From Microvelia longipes (taxonomy: Eukaryota; Arthropoda; Insecta; Hemiptera; Veliidae): a stretch of 64,000 nt of DNA. Positions 36,223 through 47,059 of the stretch are shown here, piece after piece. Positions within the stretch are counted from its first letter, which is position 1. The number at the start of each line of letters is the position of its first letter. Position numbers and translations under genes: made by a program. The notes below the pieces were generated by a model. That model searched no databases, was not told the DNA's origin, and saw nothing but the letters and a program-made list of their open reading frames with translations. The stretch lies in contig JACMZG010000008.1 in NCBI GenBank assembly GCA_018340805.1, forward strand, positions 27,633,914-27,697,913, given 5' to 3'.

Positions 36223-37045
36223 TTTTTTTTTTTTTTTTTTTCTTATATAACCAAACATTTTTATAAATCTCACCCATTCTCACCATTCCTTCCTATCCCA
36301 CGCCACTCTTTGCCATGTTTCTTGGCCACATATTCTTTTCATTTCCTCGTCCCATCTCAATTTTGGTCTTCCTCTATCTCTTTGCCTATCTCTTGGGTAC
36401 CATTGAATTAATTTTTTTGTCCACCTCTCATCCTGGGTCCTTATTATATGGCCTGCCCACCCCCACTTCCTCTCACTTATTATCCTTCCTATATCCTGTA
36501 ATCCTGTCTGTGTTCTTACCCACTGGTTACTTTTCCTCTCTTTCCTACTAATCCGTAACATACTCCTCTCCATAGATCTTTGCGTCACTCTCATTTTTTT
36601 GATCATATCATTGCTTACCACCCATGTTTCTGAACCATAAATCATTACCGGTAAAACACACATACTCCACAATTTCTGTTTCCACTCTATATCTACTACT
36701 TCTGATCTAAACAGATGCCTGTATCTATTGTAGCTTGCCCATCCTAGACCTATCCTTCTCTTAATTTCTTTTTCCTCACCGTCCTCTGATATTAACTGGC
36801 CTAAAAACACATACTCTTCTACTTTGTCTAACTTCTCTCGCTTACTATTAGATTTAATTCTTCTTTCACATTAAACTTCATGTATTTAGATTTGGTTACA
36901 TTAATTCTCAAACCTATTTTTCCCATTTCATCTTCGAGTTCTGTTAACATTTTTATAGCTTCTTGCTTACTCTTACAAATTAGGATAAAATCGTCCACAA
37001 AAGCCAATCTGTTAAGCCATTCTCCGTTATGTTTATGCCTAGACC
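36223..37045 (-). pseudogene. RTE-type LINE reverse transcriptase fragment (C-terminal part) with A tail
   Basis: Minus-strand translation begins near 37045 with the catalytic block NGEWLNRLAFVDDFILI. FVDD (36990-37001) stands for the usual FADD. It continues through LEDEMGKIGLRINVTKSKYM to a stop and frameshift near 36835. A clean 176-codon frame (36810-36280) then carries FLGQLISEDG, GWASYNRYRHLFRS, the signature VLPVMIYGSETW, RVTQRSMERSML, RKWGWAGHIIRT, and RPKLRWDEEMKRICG, ending WQRVAWDRKEW. These are standard landmarks of RTE-clade pol C-termini. The 5' part (endonuclease and RT motifs upstream) is absent, as expected from 5' truncation during retrotransposition. An A19 tail on the minus strand (36223-36241) follows within about 40 bp of the stop. 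Confidence 0.9.
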
Positions 37046-37904
37046 TTCCTAACTAACTAATGCAAACATCAAATAGCCAAAGCACCTCATCCAAATGAAG
37101 AAACTAACTAAAATAAAATATTTAGGAGAAGAATCAAAATACACAATATAAAGACAAAAAATAAGTATAATACAAGAAAAAACGAGAGTAATAAAAATAA
37201 GTCATGACCTATGAAAAATTAAAAATATTTTTAATAAATCATAACCTATATAAACTTAGATTATATAAGCGATATAACAAACCTATAATTACACGCAACC
37301 TTCAGATTAAAAGTGTTAAAATTACACGGCTTATATATCTAATGAGATCTTTCAATTAAGTATAAGGTATTGTTGACCTTTTTAATAAAATGTAAATTAT
37401 TTTAACTTTGAATCAATAATTATAAGGTATACAAGTTATGATTATAGATATTATTATATTTTAGTTCTTTGCGGAGTGCATGACTTAATAGTTATGATAG
37501 TTAAGAAAATAGGATTAAAGATTAATCAATAACAAAAGAGGCCGAACAAAGATTGAAAAAAAGCGCGCTTATGTCATTAAATTCAGCCAGTTTTAATTAA
37601 ATGGAACCTGTCAAGTTTTTATTGATTTTAATTAAAACATCAGTAAAAATATTCATAAAAAAATGTTGGCATTAGACTTAGACTATACTGTCATTGAAAA
37701 TAATCTGAATCACAATCCATGTCCACAAAAGCATGCATTAACACATTTCTCCGATTTTTTAACTTCGATTAGTCGGACCTTAAGAAGGTCATAAAAGATA
37801 AATAAAGCAAATGCATTTAATTAATTAATTTATACCAATAAAAACAAACGATAAGGCACAGTATTACAAAATATAGTTGATATAGGGTTATAACAAATAC
37901 TGAT
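37046..37904. other. AT-rich sequence, no feature recognised
   Basis: Nothing supported. Confidence 0.5.
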
Positions 37905-38064
37905 TCAACCTGAACTGTTTGGTCGATAACACCTGAACTGTTGGTCGATATCAACCTGAACTGTTGTCGATAACAACCTGAACTGTTTGGTCGATAACAA
38001 CCTGAACTGTTTGGTCGATAACAACCTGAACTGTTTGGTCGATAACAACCGGAATGTTTGGTTG
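37905..38064 (+). repeat. 24-bp minisatellite, ~6.5 copies
   Basis: The unit is AACCTGAACTGTTTGGTCGA plus TAAC. The first copies carry single-base deletions and the last three are near identical. Open frames across it on either strand are artefacts. Confidence 0.95.
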
Positions 38065-38205
38065 ACTCAAACAGTTCAAAACAAATATTATTTATTTTGT
38101 AACTTTTGCCAGAGCACAATTTTAACCCTCATGTTAATACTAGACAGTTTTTTACATCATCAAATTTGTATGTAACTTCCAGCTTTCATTGGTAACACAA
38201 ATATC

Positions 38206-38208
38206 AAA

Positions 38209-38273
<65 letters not shown>

Positions 38274-38291
38274 GTGTGTGTGTGTGTGTGT
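38206..38291. repeat. (TA)n(TG)n compound microsatellite
   Basis: About 29 TA units pass directly into about 13 TG units. Confidence 0.95.
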
Positions 38292-40016
38292 TAGAAGGCC
38301 AAACAAAATAAATACTTCCACTGCCCCCTCTCTCCCCATTTTTGTCATTTGATCAACCTCACAAGCATAATTTTCTTATGAAAATTGGGTAAAATAATAA
38401 AAACAGCTGAGTAGGTTTAATAGAGAAATTATTAAAAATTTTACCAGTAATTTTAGGTGAAAACATGAAAAAGTAATCAATAAATAATTAAACTGGACAG
38501 GTAACCTAAATATAGACTGAAGATGATAGAAAGTATCAAAACGACATCTTTCCACATTTTAGGTAAAATTCGATCAAAAATACAAGATTGTTGGAGACAG
38601 GTTTCACATTCATAAACTAGAATGTAAATTTATCAACTTTCAGTTTACGTCTCCAAAAAAAATTAAAATTAATATTATGCATAGACAGAGGATTCGCACT
38701 GTCCTAGAAAGACACAAATCAACGAGTCGTAGCAGAAAGCAAAAGCGTAACGAGCTGCAGTTTCCTGATGATGACCCGCGGCTGTCATAAACAGGTCAAA
38801 CTTGTCTAGAGAAACATTTCCGTTAGTAGAGAGAGAAAAGTTTGATTATTCATGGATTTTATTAGACCATGCCTAAATAGTTTAGAGCATAACATTTAAA
38901 AGTGACCCCTCATCAAAATATAAAGAACTTTTGATCTCAATGCAGTTTTAAACTCTTGATATGGTAGTTCTAAACAATGCATCATTATTAAACATCATTC
39001 AGGTTAAGAAAAATCACCAAGAAATTAGACACACTTCTCCTCTCGTCTTATTTAGGTCATTAAAACAATCTGAATTAAATAAAGAACTAGAAGCCCTAAG
39101 GAAAAACTAGTCTTGAAACAAAAGTAGTTTTTATCACGAGGTCTTTGATATGCGTTACAAATGACATCGCGTCAGTAACACTTTCCCAAATTATTTTTCT
39201 AGTTACATTAAAAATTACAGAAAGAGAAATTAAACCTAATTTGTAGGCTAATGATTCTAATTTTGGAATAAAAACGCAGAAATGATCGTTACATGACAGT
39301 GTACATTAATTGCAGAACTAGTCTATTTTTATTCTTAATAACGAAAAGAAAATTATTTAAAAGGACTAAAAAACTTTTATATAATCTTAACAACTTGCAA
39401 TCGTTAAGTAAACTAAAATTGATTCAACAGTAAAAAAATCACGCATACGTAAGATGTGTCGTTAAACTAGAAAAATAAGAAAAAAACTATGCTAATGATG
39501 TTAAAATAGGTATTTTTACTCACGACACATGGTTTTATTTACTTGAACAGCGTCAAGTACGACGTAAGACTTATACATAGCATGTACTTGTAACTAATGA
39601 GTAATAAAGGCATCTCGTCGCCAAGATTAATGTAGTTAATACAACGATTTAATGTGAACAACACAAAACTCTCGATTCTCTCATATGAAATACACAGGAA
39701 CATGAAACATAATATCGTTTAAGTGATTTATATCTCATTGTTTACATTGAGTTAGTAAAGTTTCTAAGAAATTATAATTTTAAACAGTATAAATAAATAT
39801 AAAATTGTAAACTTACATGAGGTAGTGGAAGAATTGTGTTGTCAACATCTGCAACATAAAAAAATAGGAACATAAGATAATTTTATAAAGGAAAGCAATA
39901 ATAATCATTTAAAATCGTATATAATTGAACAGATATTTTCTACACCTATATCAATAATTAATCTGGTTATTATTTGATTTTAATTAGAGAACAAGTGAAT
40001 AACAAAACTATATAAA
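38292..40016. other. AT-rich sequence containing a candidate microexon and a small GC-richer patch
   Basis: The patch at 38690-38830 includes CTGATGATGACCCGCGGCTG followed by a complementary GGTC, a hammerhead-like layout (see findings). The microexon is listed separately. Nothing else was recognised. Confidence 0.5.
39817..39848 (-). CDS. Candidate 32-nt microexon, minus strand
   Basis: On the minus strand a pyrimidine-rich acceptor (CTATTTTTTTATGTTGCAG) is followed by 32 nt, ATGTTGACAACACAATTCTT plus CCACTACCTCAT, and then a perfect GTAAGTTT donor. Two frames are open: one gives MLTTQFFHYL and the other, entered after two bases, gives VDNTILPLPH and ends on a codon boundary. I do not recognise the protein. 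The sequence is less AT-biased than its surroundings. It lies almost exactly midway between the two candidate recursive splice sites on the same strand (19.2 kb and 19.9 kb away). A chance acceptor/donor pair is possible because GTAAGT is not rare at this composition. Confidence 0.3.
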
Positions 40017-40682
40017 ACAATCAGGAACGGGGTACCTCGGAACTTTTCCTCATCACATCGTATTCGCAACGCTCATCTTCCATAACGGACTCGCTTCGCT
40101 CGTCTTCAGAATAGGCAAGTTTAAATTTATACCGCAAAACGTCTTCAGACCCGCTTCGCTCGTCTCCAGATAGTAAATACATTCCTTTCATTTCTTGCGG
40201 CCACCCATCCAGGCACAAACCACGCGTGATGCTGCTTAACTTTTATAATTCAACAAAAATCATAGATATACTTGTCGTATTACAACGAAACTTGGCGCAC
40301 TTGTTTATTACACTTCTACTTTAATACACTTGTGCCGAATTTTAAGTCAATTGGATTATTTTTGCTTAATTTTTAAATTTAAAAAAAACGATCACAAGTC
40401 ATTTGATAAAAATTGAACTAATGCAATGAAAATGCAATTGGCAAATATGTTAGTCTTATACAGGGCAACATGCGTGCCAAATCTCAAATATATAACGCAA
40501 CATTTTTTGCGTTTTATGATTTTTAAAATTATTGCTGAGATAATGACGTCATAAAATATTAAATACCGGATGGCACAACTACACTCATAGACTAATTTTT
40601 ATACCACGTTTCAACCCTGTAGCATAAATACTCTGGGAAAGATGTTAACACACACACATATACAAACAGACAACTTTAAATA
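40017..40682 (-). mobile_element. Family P dispersed repeat lacking the head palindrome (copy H)
   Basis: Runs from the tail (AACGGGGTACCTCGGAACTT at 40025) through the duplicated GCTTCGCTCGTC blocks, the 5S-like block and the body, to CAGACAACTTTAAATAG. The final ~110 bp including the palindrome are missing. Confidence 0.85.
40191..40251 (-). other. 5S rRNA-like segment in family P copy H
   Basis: The minus strand reads TTAAGCAGCATCACGCGTGG and then GGATGGGTGGCCGCAAGAAA, matching 5S box A, intermediate element and box C in order. Confidence 0.7.
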
Positions 40683-43227
40683 GTTTTAAATATTTCTAAT
40701 TTATGATGTGAATGTGAGATCAATCTTCTATTAATAAAATCAATAAAATATTGGGAATGGTATTCATGAAATAAATGTATGGTGTGAGTTAATACAACTA
40801 AATATTGATGTTAAAACTAAATTGTACTAAACCTGGATACGTATTATAAAAAGATAAAACGGAGAGTAGAATAAGAATAAAAACTAATACGAGAAGAAAA
40901 CAATAAGATGTGAGTAATTGAGACAGAAATATAATATTACATATAAAGGCGTGTCAAGGACTTGGATGCATCCAAAACAACACAGAGACTGTTTAGAAAA
41001 ATACATTTGAAGCAAGTATCATGGGAAATAAACAATATAATGAGTAAACAACTACGTCCTTATAGTAAAACTAATAAAAATGCACTGGAAAACATCCATA
41101 AAATAAATAAAAGCAAGTTCAGAATACATAAATACTTCTATCAGGTGAAACAGACGTGAGTGCAATATTATAGAATAACAATGTGTGTAGGATTTTATAG
41201 ATTAATTGCAACATAAAGGAATAAAATTGTAAGATGGAGAAAATTTGTTTTAGTATAGTTTCGCAATTGAATTTAATTATTCAGAATCCAGTCGTGATCC
41301 AAGAATTTATGTTATTAATGTGGGAAAAAATCTAAGAAAAATCTTGTAGGACGGTTACTTCATAAAACTTTTATTGATGACAGTGATGATAAAATTTTAA
41401 CTTGATAGAGATATTATCTAAAAATAGATATGCCTTTAATTAAAATTTGATATGTATGGAAATAACATAAAAATGTTGAAGGTTTATACCATTTAAAATA
41501 ACAGTGGAATTTAATAAAAATTATTGATTTTGTTTCATTTTTACTTCCAAGATTTATTATTATAATCGAAGCAAAAACTATGGAGTACAAAATATAAATG
41601 GAAACATATTGGCTTATCAGCTTCATTGAATATCAAGAATTAAAAAGATAACAACACTCTGAAGAGTCAATTTTAGTTTAAACCTTCAGGAAATAGAACT
41701 CTTAATTTACATATTAAAATAAAGTTTAAAGAGGATAACTGAAAAAGTATAGGATTCAATTAAAAAAAAATCCAGCGCTAAAGATCATTCAGAAAAAAAA
41801 GCTTTTTGAAATCAAATCATTTTTAAAATCATGATGAAATATAGAGGGGGTCTAAGTAAAATCAAATTTTTAAACATAAACTGTTTATCTACAAAGGGCC
41901 AATAGTGGTAAAAAATTAAAATAAAATACGTACGTTATAATAACAACAAACATTAATACATAAATAATGTATCCAGTGGTCATAGAGAAATCTATTAATT
42001 ATATCTTAGCTTTTAAAATAACTTTTAGAAGGTTATTCTATGATTTTAGAAAAAGAATAACATAGAAACATACAGGTCTATATAGATAGGTCTAAAGCAA
42101 AAGAATTCTTAATAAATAAATTTTGAAAGACTTGTTTTATTATAACTAAACTAAATTCTTTTAGTTATACAGGATTAATTAAAGTGTTAAACCACTCGAC
42201 GAGAGGTGTTGACAGCAGGTTAATTTACGAGACGTAATTTGTCAAATATAGAAAACAACTATAGACTAATATATCAGAGAAGCGAGCTATATTATTATCT
42301 GTATTTTAATTTTTCATTCATATATGTTAACGTGTGATTAATATCAAAAAAGTTTTTACACCTTAAAAAATTTAAATAATTTAAATGAATAATAAAAGAA
42401 ACAGAAATAAATAAAAAATGTAATAATATAGGACAGGTACAAAGGACAAAAAAGATCATAATAAATACAGGTGCTTTGTAAAGGAATTTGAAGAACAGAA
42501 GGGATAAAAGGAATATCAATGCATCCCAAAAGCTGATACTGACAAAAAGAATAAAAATACCTAGTTCTACTTTTCAAAGAAACTTAGGTTTAAACCTATT
42601 GAATCTATAAAATAGAAGATTCTATTGTGATCAAACATAAAAGAAAGACAAATATTTCAATTCATGAAACTTTGAACATCTCGATTGCAAATATAGGTAT
42701 AATCAAGTATAGGATAAAGAACTTAAGTTTCATTCGATCAGCCTCTAGCTAAATACTATCCTATCAGATAAAGAAGTAATTAGAGAGATTAATTTTGATC
42801 GCAATGAGTTTTGAAATTACTCACTATTCTTTTATCTTTATTCCTCTATTCTTCCTCTTTAGGAAGGATAGAGGAATAAATCCTTGATAATTAAGGAATA
42901 AATCCCCTCAGAGAGGGGGATACTTTTCGTGAAAAAAAAATAGCAACAAAGATCTATTTAATTATTTCAAATCTACTAATTTATCGTCAATTGATGAAGA
43001 TACTTTATTAAAGTAAATCAATGATTCCTTATTTAATTCAGCTTACAAAAATGAAAGTTTGGTACAGTTTTGGATGCATATTCTCATTGAATATCCACAG
43101 ATATCAACCATGGCCAAAAAGAAGTTATGGCACTTAGTCTGAACATATCTATGTGAAAGCGCTTTCCCTTCAATGATCATGTTCAGACCAAAGGAAGGAA
43201 CCGCTTTGCATATAGGAACTAGTTGTC
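40683..43227. other. AT-rich sequence with one hairpin
   Basis: An imperfect 17-bp stem (one mismatch) lies at about 42839-42875 (ATTCCTCTATTCTTCCT / AGGAAGGATAGAGGAAT, ~4-nt loop). Overlapping minus-strand frames at 42295-42577 are low-complexity hydrophobic and are not called. Confidence 0.5.
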
Positions 43228-43272
43228 AAAAGTACAAGTACACCTACAGTAGTAGGTAAGGAAAAGAAAAAA
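43228..43272 (-). mobile_element. Family P head-palindrome fragment
   Basis: ACACCTACAGTAGTAGGTAA followed by GGAAAAGAAAAAAATT corresponds to the terminal ~45 bp of the family only. Confidence 0.5.
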
Positions 43273-45585
43273 ATTGTCAAATATTTTTTGAATAATAAAA
43301 AGTTTGTAATCTTCGATTGGTGCAATCTTTAATTAAAACTCTTGTTACGATAAGTATTTGTACATTTTTATTGTTCCATAAAATAAAACAAAAGAATCCT
43401 CCACCTCTATTTCTGGACGCGATAACTCATGAGGGGGGGGGGGCGGTAGCCAAATGCATAAGAACCACTACTCTAACTTATAACACAGAACAAGTGACCT
43501 GTTCCTCAGTATGTAGTTCTCAAGCTACAAATATTTTAAAACCTCTCCCCTCCCTCCATTTTGACTTAGAGTAGATGTAACTTATGTTGAACCATTGTAA
43601 TATAAAGAGAGGTATTTACACTTAGACTGGGACAAAGTTATTACGTAATTTTAACTTAGGGTTCGCTTAACTTTCAGTACTCAAGACCAAAGTCAAACCT
43701 TTGAAGAGTAGAGAATACCTTTTATTTTATATCCAACTTAATTCTTGAAGCCCAAAAGATTAATATTGAAAATGTTAATAAAAAATAGGAATATGTTGTA
43801 TTGAAACAGGGACAAGTATAAATATTAGTTTTTATTTAATCTAAAAATGTAAAGACACCATTTAAAAGTATTTTAAAAATTTAATAATAACATTTTAAAT
43901 TATTAGGTATTTATACAAATATTTATATATTGTCGACAAGTAATGGTAACAGAGTAATTAGCGTCAGTGTTGCAATGAAAGAAACAAACAAGATGAAGCA
44001 AAAGTCAAGTTCACTTTAACTCCTCTTTACTTTAATGTTTGTTTATTCTATTACCCAGTTTTATTTAATGTTTATAATAATAAATAATGTGACTCGTGTC
44101 CTACTTGTTCACATTGTAAAAATATTATAAACAATAACATTTTAACGGCCAGTTAGATATCATCCTGAGCAGGTTTCCCTTAGTATAAGGATCTCTTTTT
44201 CCAAGCCTAATTCATTTGAAGTTAGTTTCCTTTATATTTTCCCAGAGTTGAAGACAATGGCCGACGTAACCTCGTCCTAATATACACAACGTTAAATCAA
44301 CTTTCCCACTAAATCCTTTAACTTCACTGTCTACTGCCTTTTTAATTGTAATATTTACTTTTTTACTCTTTTAAAAAAAAACAATTTCTCAATAAAATAA
44401 CACAGATCTTAGAGCATAAGTGTAAGTCTTAGGTAATTTATGAACGCAACATTAAATTTTGATTTAAATGAAATTAACATTAGACAAATTAAAAAATTCA
44501 ATCAAATTAAAATACAGGTTAAACAAAAATTTTAACTAATTGCGAAAATTATAACAAGAAAACTATTTTACCTTAAAAATAAAAATAACACAAAAGTTAC
44601 TCATCAAATAAATTGCTTCTAAAATTCAAAATCGGAGCAGTATGTAAGTAACGGCGACTCTTGAAAAAATAATTTTAATTAGAAAGAAAATAAATAAGCA
44701 AGTATATTCCTATCAAACCATCCAAAATAGCGTGTTTCTCGATTTCCATAGAAAACGAAGTGTCAATGAGGATTTTAGAGGATTTTTAAAGGATAAATAA
44801 GCTTGAGTTTTTCTTTTTCTATAGCAATGTTATGAATGTCATTTTTATGGTAGGTATTTAATCAATATTGAAAAAAACTTAAAATATCTTTAAGTTTTCT
44901 ACAGGCAAAGTTTGTGAGTTACGGGCAAAAATTATGCTTAGGATATGCAATGAAAATTTATCAATTTCATATTTTTATCAAATCATAAAAATAATCAATC
45001 CCTCTATTGTCTTAAACTTCTAGACTTCATCATTAGGGACAACAAAATACAATAGAAAATTCGCAAGAAAATTATAATAAAATCAATTTTAAAAGCTAAT
45101 AAAAAGAATAATGAATAATACAATTTATTGACAAGGAAATCCAGGTCACAGGATGCATTAATTCTAATTTAAATAAAATACAGCTTGGTTAAACTGATTT
45201 CTACAAATGGTCACAACTTATTTACGCCATAATGAGAAACAAGATTTGTTACTAAATTACTCATTTCTGTGACATTTCTATACATATAAAGAACAACCTT
45301 TATTAATAACTGTATTAACACATATTAGCAACTGCAATACTCAATAATAAAATAAGTCATTTAGAGATTAAATAAATTTCAAAATGATATTTAACTTGAA
45401 TCATGTTATAATAAAATAATTAAAAATAAATTATTACAATTGTTAACATATTCAAATAAATTACATTGGGAAAAAACTAGCCGTTAATATAATCTTAGGT
45501 ATAATATAGGAGTAAATAACATAAATCTTTGTACAATTGTTTGTTATTAAGAGATTTATCAGGAGAACATCGTATCAAAATTAAC
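43273..45585. other. AT-rich sequence, no gene recognised
   Basis: A G12 run sits at 43432-43443. The 85-codon frame at 43317-43574 (+) spans it and shows no domain. Confidence 0.5.
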
Positions 45586-45918
45586 TAATACAATAGTGAG
45601 ATGAAATTGCATGAAGGACTTCATGTGAGATAATTTTTCATTGCTTGAGGAGTTATTAAAGACGAATAAAGACGTCATAAAAATATTTTCCAAAAAGAAC
45701 AACTAAACCTCCAAAATATAATGATTCTCTAGTAAAAACACATTGGGGGGAACAATGATAACGCGTATAAAGACACACATAAACACAGACAACTTATACT
45801 AAAAACCATTTAGAAGTTAAATAAAACACCTCAAACGGATAATTCAGGCGGAATCTCGGTTTCGGATTATAGACAGAACACATAACTTTTTCTATACAAA
45901 CACATAGTTTTTCCTATA

Positions 45919-45968
<50 letters not shown>

Positions 45969-46031
45969 TATATAATATATACACATAGTTTTCCTATATA
46001 TATATGTAATATAGGTGAGAAAAATTAGAAA
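45586..46031 (-). mobile_element. Family P fragment whose head palindrome has expanded into TA repeats (copy I1)
   Basis: Matches the family from GAGATGAAATT through GACGTCATAAAAATATTTTC, AACTTATACTAAAAACC and TCTCGGTTTCGGATTATAG to the head. In place of the compact palindrome there is ACACATAGTTTTTCCTATAT, about 75 bp of TA repeat (45916-45990), then a second ACACATAGTTTTCCTATATA and GGTGAGAAAAATTAGAAAT. The microsatellite thus appears to have arisen inside the palindrome. Confidence 0.75.
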
Positions 46032-46047
46032 TATTTATATAGTATTC

Positions 46048-46081
46048 TTACTTTTCCTCATTTATACCGAAGGTATAAATG
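46048..46081 (+). mobile_element. Family P head fragment, opposite orientation
   Basis: TTACTTTTCCTCATTTATAC plus CGAAGGTATAAATGA. Only the outer half of the palindrome is present. Confidence 0.6.
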
Positions 46082-46670
46082 ACCTACTAATTACCTTTTA
46101 CTTGACACTGATGATGGCCGCAAGGCTGAAATAAAATTCAATATTTTCTCCTATATTGAATCAATATCCTATTGATTCCACTAGCGCTACCTTGTGATTA
46201 TTCAACTTACATTTATATTAATTAAAACTAGCCAGCACATATTTTAGTATAACGTCCTAAAATGGTTCATAGCATTTAAACATTATCATGGAATCTAAAA
46301 TAACATTTAGTATAAAAATAGGGAAAATGTCAACTTACTCTAATTAAGTACTTGACCTAAACCGAGTAAACTTCCTTTTTGTTTCTTCACATTTATATGG
46401 AAGGTACTTGTATCAATTTCCTTGATATTTTTATTCTTATTGTTCGTTAAAAAACTTTCATACATGGATATTTTATATTTTACTAAATGTAATACATGCA
46501 TACTTGAATAAATTTATTTGACTAATAATCAGCAGTACAGGAGTATTTGGGAAACGGGAAACACTTAAATTACTCCAAGGAGTAATATCGACTTATTAAC
46601 TTAAAACATGAATATGCTCAAATTTGAGCCAAATATAGTTTTATTGAAACAATACCCACAGTGTCTCATT
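46082..46670. other. AT-rich sequence with a hammerhead-like motif
   Basis: 46108-46131 reads CTGATGA, T, GGCC-GCAA-GGCT, GAAA: a 4-bp stem capped by a GNRA-type loop between two hammerhead-core boxes. A 9-bp hairpin (ATTCAATAT/ATATTGAAT) follows. See findings. Confidence 0.4.
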
Positions 46671-47059
46671 TGTGCCACTAATCACTACAAAACATGAACT
46701 AATGCTGATAATGAAGTGAAGTTAATGCAGTATAATGGCTACATGCATACCAAATCTCAATCCGATCTATACTTTTTCCGCGATTTATGATTATGAGTCC
46801 TTATTGCGGGTTTATGACATCATAACAATATAATTTTCTGAATATCACAACTAAAGTAGTAGACTGATATTTGTACAAAGTATCAACTCTCTAGCATAAA
46901 TACACTAGGAGCTACGATGATAACACACACATACAGGCAGAAAACTTTGAAAAAATCACTCAGGAGGCCATAAAAACACCTGAAACGGATAAACCTGAGA
47001 CATCCAGGTTTCGGCTTTTTCCTATATACCTACAGTATAAATGAGGAAAAGTAAAAATA
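46671..47059 (-). mobile_element. Family P fragment, head half (copy I2)
   Basis: Extends from GAACTAATGCTGATAATGAAG through TTATGACATCATAACAATAT, CAGGCAGAAAACTTTG and CAGGTTTCGGC to the palindrome (47018-47057) and GAGGAAAAGTAAAAATA. The 5S-like tail half is absent. Confidence 0.85.

Noticed and set aside
42295..42577. Overlapping minus-strand hydrophobic open frames that look like membrane proteins
   Set aside because: Low-complexity F/I/L/Y-rich translation of AT-rich DNA in two overlapping frames, with no family resemblance.
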